Positions 61,395 through 64,000 of a stretch of DNA of 64,000 nucleotides are shown in pieces (the first letter of the stretch is position 1; every line of letters starts with the position of its first letter). The stretch covers positions 756,749-820,748 of the forward strand of contig CALMNL010000004.1 in assembly GCA_937868765.1 (NCBI GenBank), given 5' to 3'. Position numbers and translations under genes: made by a program. This DNA is from an uncultured Desulfatitalea sp. (GTDB lineage: Bacteria > Desulfobacterota > Desulfobacteria > Desulfobacterales > Desulfosarcinaceae). Below the pieces are notes generated by a model. It worked only from the letters and a program-made list of their open reading frames with translations, did not search any database and was not told where the DNA came from.

Positions 61395-61751
61395 TCCGCT
61401 GGTTCGGTCCGCCTCCCCCGCCGGACCGGAACTTCCAAGATCGATGCATCCCATCGCCCCTCATCTATCCGCCCGCTGATTCGAAAACCAATCAGTGCCC
61501 TTCAAAATTCTCAACCTTGACCTCGGGGTTATCCGCCGATTCCGGCGTAATGCCGCCATGGCCCGGGTGTGCCTCGGTAATCGGGCAGCCCCGGTTGGCC
61601 CGCCCTGGATCATGGCCAGGTGGGCCACTCATATCAGGCAAACCTGTGGCTAAAAAAATCCCGGGACCATCTCCGCGGCCCCGGGATTTCATGGAGAGAC
61701 ACCCCGTCGGTGAGTTGCTTCTTTTCGATGGCAAAGCGGAGACCCGCTGCT
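61395..61751. other. 357-bp convergent intergenic region with terminator
   Basis: No gene seen. It separates the PilZ gene (+) from the beta-propeller lipoprotein (-). The hairpin at 61656-61689 is the only clear element. The rest is ordinary G+C-rich sequence. Confidence 0.55.
61656..61689 (-). terminator. Rho-independent terminator of the beta-propeller lipoprotein gene
   Basis: On the - strand AAATCCCGGG pairs with CCCGGGATTT and is followed by a run of T residues (TTTTTTTA). It lies 62 bp after the - strand stop at 61752. The stem is perfect over 10 bp. Confidence 0.85.
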
Positions 61752-63428
61752 TCAGGGCATTTTTTTCAGTTTCAGCAGTCCGCGGTCGGCTGTGGTCAAA
61801 TAGATGCTGCCTTGCTTGTCGACGGACATGGGCAGGGCGAATTCCACGGGTGGATAGCTGCCCACGGTGCCATAAGCGATGGGCAGATGGGCTGCCACCA
61901 CGGAGACGGCCAGGGTCTGGGGATCCACGCGCAGCAACTTCTGGGCGGCACCGTCGAGCACCAGCAGACGTCCCTGGCCGTCATCGGCCAGTGCGCCGGG
62001 TTTGGCCGCCAGGGCCGAGAGCAGCACCGTCTTGCGGCCGGTCCCCAGGTCCACACGGCTGATGCGGCCGGCCTTGGCCTCGCCCACAAAGAGCTGCTCG
62101 CCGATCAGGGCCATGGCCAGGGGCCCCTGGAGATCGGTGGCCAGCACCTTGGGCGTGCCGTCCGCCAGATGGATGGCGGTGATCTGGCCGGCACCGTATT
62201 CGGCCACGTAAAGTTCGGTGGCCGCCGGGTTCATGAGGGCCGCCATGGGCAGCTTCAAGCCGCCGGCCACGGCCTTGAATTCACCGGTGACCGGGTCGCC
62301 CAGGGCCACGGCCCCATGGATGCAGTCGGTCCAGAAAATTTTGCTGCCCGGACCGTCGGTCAGGCTCAGCGGAAGTGGCATGCCGTGGCTGGCCCAGGCA
62401 TTGAGCTTGGTGGGCTGGTAGACCCCGTCCAGTACGTTGCGCACCATGATGGCGTCGGCCACCCACAGGCCGTTTTCCTTGACCACGATGCCCACGGGCT
62501 GATTGGGCCCATAGGGAAAGAGCTGCTCGAACCGGCCGCTGCCGTCGGTGGTCACTTCGAAGATGGTGGCATTCCAGTAGCTGGTCACGAAGAGGCGGCC
62601 ATCGGGCGTCATGGCGAGGTTGTCCAGACCGGGCACCAGTTGGGCGATCTTCTCCCGCCGGGTGCCGTCCAGGGCCATTTTGTACACGGCACCGGTGGCC
62701 AGTTCGGGAATGTAGACCATCTTGTCCGGCCCGATGGTGAGGGCGATGGGGGTGGTGAACTTTTCGGCAATGGTTTTGATGGCGCCGGTGTCGGGGTGAA
62801 CCCGCAAAATCTTGCCGGTGCCCATGTCCGGCACGATGAGGTCGTTGGTGTCGGGGTCGAATCCGAAACCCTCGGGCACCGGGATCACATCTTTGTCCAC
62901 GAGCAGACGTGCCGGTTGACGGCCGGTGGGATCCACTTCGTAAATGCGATTGCCCTGGAAGCATTCGCTGACGAACAGGCGGCCGTTGCGCGGATTGTAT
63001 TCGATGCCGTTGGGAGCCGCCATGCCGCTGGCGATGATGGTTTTGACGCCGTTGCGGTCGATGCGGTACACCTCGCCCACCAGGGGTGTCGTACCGGTGA
63101 CATAGAGATGGCCCTTGTCGTCGGCGGCGATGTCGTCGGGAATGAAGACGCCGGCATAGGGCGGCACGAAGAGCGACGGTTTCTTCGTGGCCAGATCGAT
63201 GCGCGTGACGGTGCCGTTGCCCGTATGGGTCACGTACAGGTTGCCGTCGTTGCCCACCGTGGCTCCGTTGACGCCCGGAAAGGGGCTGTCGGCCGCCACC
63301 CGTTCCATTTTATAGGTGGGATCGAGCACCGTGCCAAGGGTCGGGTCCAACCGTTTCTTGGTTGCGGCGCAGCCCCACAACAGGCATACGCCCAGCATAA
63401 CCACGCCAAGGAACCGCATTGCTTTCAT
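61752..63428 (-). CDS. NHL/SMP-30-like beta-propeller lipoprotein
   Basis: A 558-residue lipoprotein (LGVCLLWGC, Cys20). The mature part is a series of NHL/SGL-type blades, for example GVNGATVGNDGNLYVTHTGN, NGIEYNPRNGRLFVSECFQG, LAMTPDGRLFVTSYWNATIF and ADDGQGRLLVLDGAAQKLLR. At least two consecutive six-bladed propellers fit the length. Family members are lactonases, strictosidine-synthase-like enzymes or binding proteins; no catalytic set is certain here. GGAGA precedes the ATG (63428); MRF three codons later is an alternative start. Confidence 0.83.
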   Translation of the reverse strand: MKAMRFLGVVMLGVCLLWGCAATKKRLDPTLGTVLDPTYKMERVAADSPFPGVNGATVGNDGNLYVTHTGNGTVTRIDLATKKPSLFVPPYAGVFIPDDIAADDKGHLYVTGTTPLVGEVYRIDRNGVKTIIASGMAAPNGIEYNPRNGRLFVSECFQGNRIYEVDPTGRQPARLLVDKDVIPVPEGFGFDPDTNDLIVPDMGTGKILRVHPDTGAIKTIAEKFTTPIALTIGPDKMVYIPELATGAVYKMALDGTRREKIAQLVPGLDNLAMTPDGRLFVTSYWNATIFEVTTDGSGRFEQLFPYGPNQPVGIVVKENGLWVADAIMVRNVLDGVYQPTKLNAWASHGMPLPLSLTDGPGSKIFWTDCIHGAVALGDPVTGEFKAVAGGLKLPMAALMNPAATELYVAEYGAGQITAIHLADGTPKVLATDLQGPLAMALIGEQLFVGEAKAGRISRVDLGTGRKTVLLSALAAKPGALADDGQGRLLVLDGAAQKLLRVDPQTLAVSVVAAHLPIAYGTVGSYPPVEFALPMSVDKQGSIYLTTADRGLLKLKKMP

Positions 63429-63543
63429 ACCTTGTCTCCTTTCTGGCTTGCGTTACACGTGAAAAGTGGAAAGAAGAAAGTAGTAAGAAGAGAAAAGAAA
63501 ATGGATGGGTTCAAAAGAGCACAAAATCCAAAGGGCATCAAGC

Positions 63544-64000
63544 TCAAAGAGCGGCGCGGCCGCGGCGGCCGGCCACAAAATACCACAGGGCCGCCAGCAT
63601 TTGCAGCCCGACGAGCAGCCCGAAGGCCGGCGGATAGCCCTCAGGGGCGTAGCCGCCGCCGGGGGGTGCGGGCCAGCTTTGGATGATGACGCCGACGCCC
63701 CACTGGGTGGCGAAGGCCGCCACGAAGACCAGCAGGTTGAGGGCCGTGTTGACCCGGCCGGCCAGGTGGGACGGAAAGCGCTGGCTCAAGGCGGCGTAGG
63801 TCAGCACCCCGGTGGTGCCCAGGAAACCGAAGAGCATCCAGCGCAGGGCCGCGGCCCGGGCAAACGGCAGGAGCAGCAGCACCTGGGCGACGATGAAGGC
63901 GGCCATGCCGGCCGCGGCCGTGGTCATGGGGCGGATGCCGCTGCGGGACAGGCGCGCCGCCAGCGAGCCGGAGAAGACAAAGCCGGCCGTCATGGCCAGA
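63544..64000 (-). CDS. MFS transporter, C-terminal part (5' truncated by window end)
   Basis: The frame runs off the window at base 64000, so only ~152 residues are visible. They contain four hydrophobic helices (IVAQVLLLLPFARAAALRWM, TALNLLVFVAAFATQWGVGV, GLLVGLQMLAALWYF) and the loop pattern GRVNTALN, as in the C-terminal half of MFS permeases. Substrate unknown. It is followed by the beta-propeller lipoprotein 115 bp downstream, on the same strand. Confidence 0.8.
   Translation of the reverse strand, partial: LAMTAGFVFSGSLAARLSRSGIRPMTTAAAGMAAFIVAQVLLLLPFARAAALRWMLFGFLGTTGVLTYAALSQRFPSHLAGRVNTALNLLVFVAAFATQWGVGVIIQSWPAPPGGGYAPEGYPPAFGLLVGLQMLAALWYFVAGRRGRAAL

Noticed and set aside
1-64000. 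CRISPR array, insertion sequence, rRNA or tRNA genes
   Set aside because: No regularly spaced repeats, transposase motifs or recognisable RNA gene sequences were seen by eye; a covariance search was not possible.

Overview
The window is about 65% G+C and almost fully coding. It reads like a chromosome segment of an anaerobic, sulfur-metabolising Desulfobacterota (Desulfosarcina/Desulfobacteraceae-like). The lineage is inferred from gene content: a molybdopterin enzyme with an Fe-S and FmdE entourage, a sulfoacetaldehyde acetyltransferase, many lipoproteins, and a REC-PilZ-Ser/Thr kinase beside CheX and CheY. No rRNA, tRNA, CRISPR array or insertion sequence was recognised.

Layout. 1-4.5 kb: a + strand operon with the end of a molybdopterin oxidoreductase, an Fe-S protein, an FmdE-family protein and a molybdopterin-binding (MoCF) protein. 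4.5-14 kb: a - strand cluster headed by a TetR regulator with a clear promoter and an abutting operator. It runs through a TPP enzyme, a BASS-type Na+ symporter, two SDR-type dehydrogenases, Xsc, a 40-residue membrane peptide, acetate kinase and a quinone oxidoreductase. Xsc releases sulfite and acetyl phosphate from sulfoacetaldehyde, and acetate kinase turns acetyl phosphate into ATP, so the cluster looks like organosulfonate catabolism in an organism able to respire sulfite. 14-17.4 kb: CheY, CheX and a REC-PilZ-Ser/Thr kinase. 17.5-33.8 kb: MscS channel, flavodoxin-fold reductase, penicillin-acylase-like lipoprotein, DUF1846 protein, GT2 glycosyltransferase, an operon of secreted proteins of unknown role, acyltransferase, methyltransferase, a collapsed OmpA-family gene, small secreted proteins, an S51 peptidase and a PDZ lipoprotein.

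33.9-38.4 kb: an A+T-rich island. At least five consecutive - strand gene cassettes carry attC-like recombination sites, and each cassette's first bases are complementary to the left core of its own attC. No integron integrase is present, so this is a cluster of attC sites lacking an integrase (CALIN). Cargo includes a TIR/deoxyribosyltransferase-like protein with a C-terminal winged helix, a small zinc ribbon, a coiled-coil protein and two unknowns. A GIY-YIG-like gene lies just beyond the array.

38.4-44.3 kb: an alkylglycerone-phosphate-synthase-like FAD oxidase is divergent from a glycerol-3-phosphate dehydrogenase, an FGGY kinase and a response regulator. A 173-bp intergenic palindrome separates the two arms. 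44.3-64 kb: an AAA ATPase, a dihydrolipoyl-dehydrogenase-like flavoprotein lacking both redox cysteines, an ExeA-like ATPase with TPRs plus a LysM lipoprotein, an ABC-F protein, a very long pentapeptide-repeat protein, a SulP transporter with a UspA partner, a hybrid histidine kinase, an NlpC/P60 lipoprotein, a PilZ protein, a beta-propeller lipoprotein and the end of an MFS transporter.
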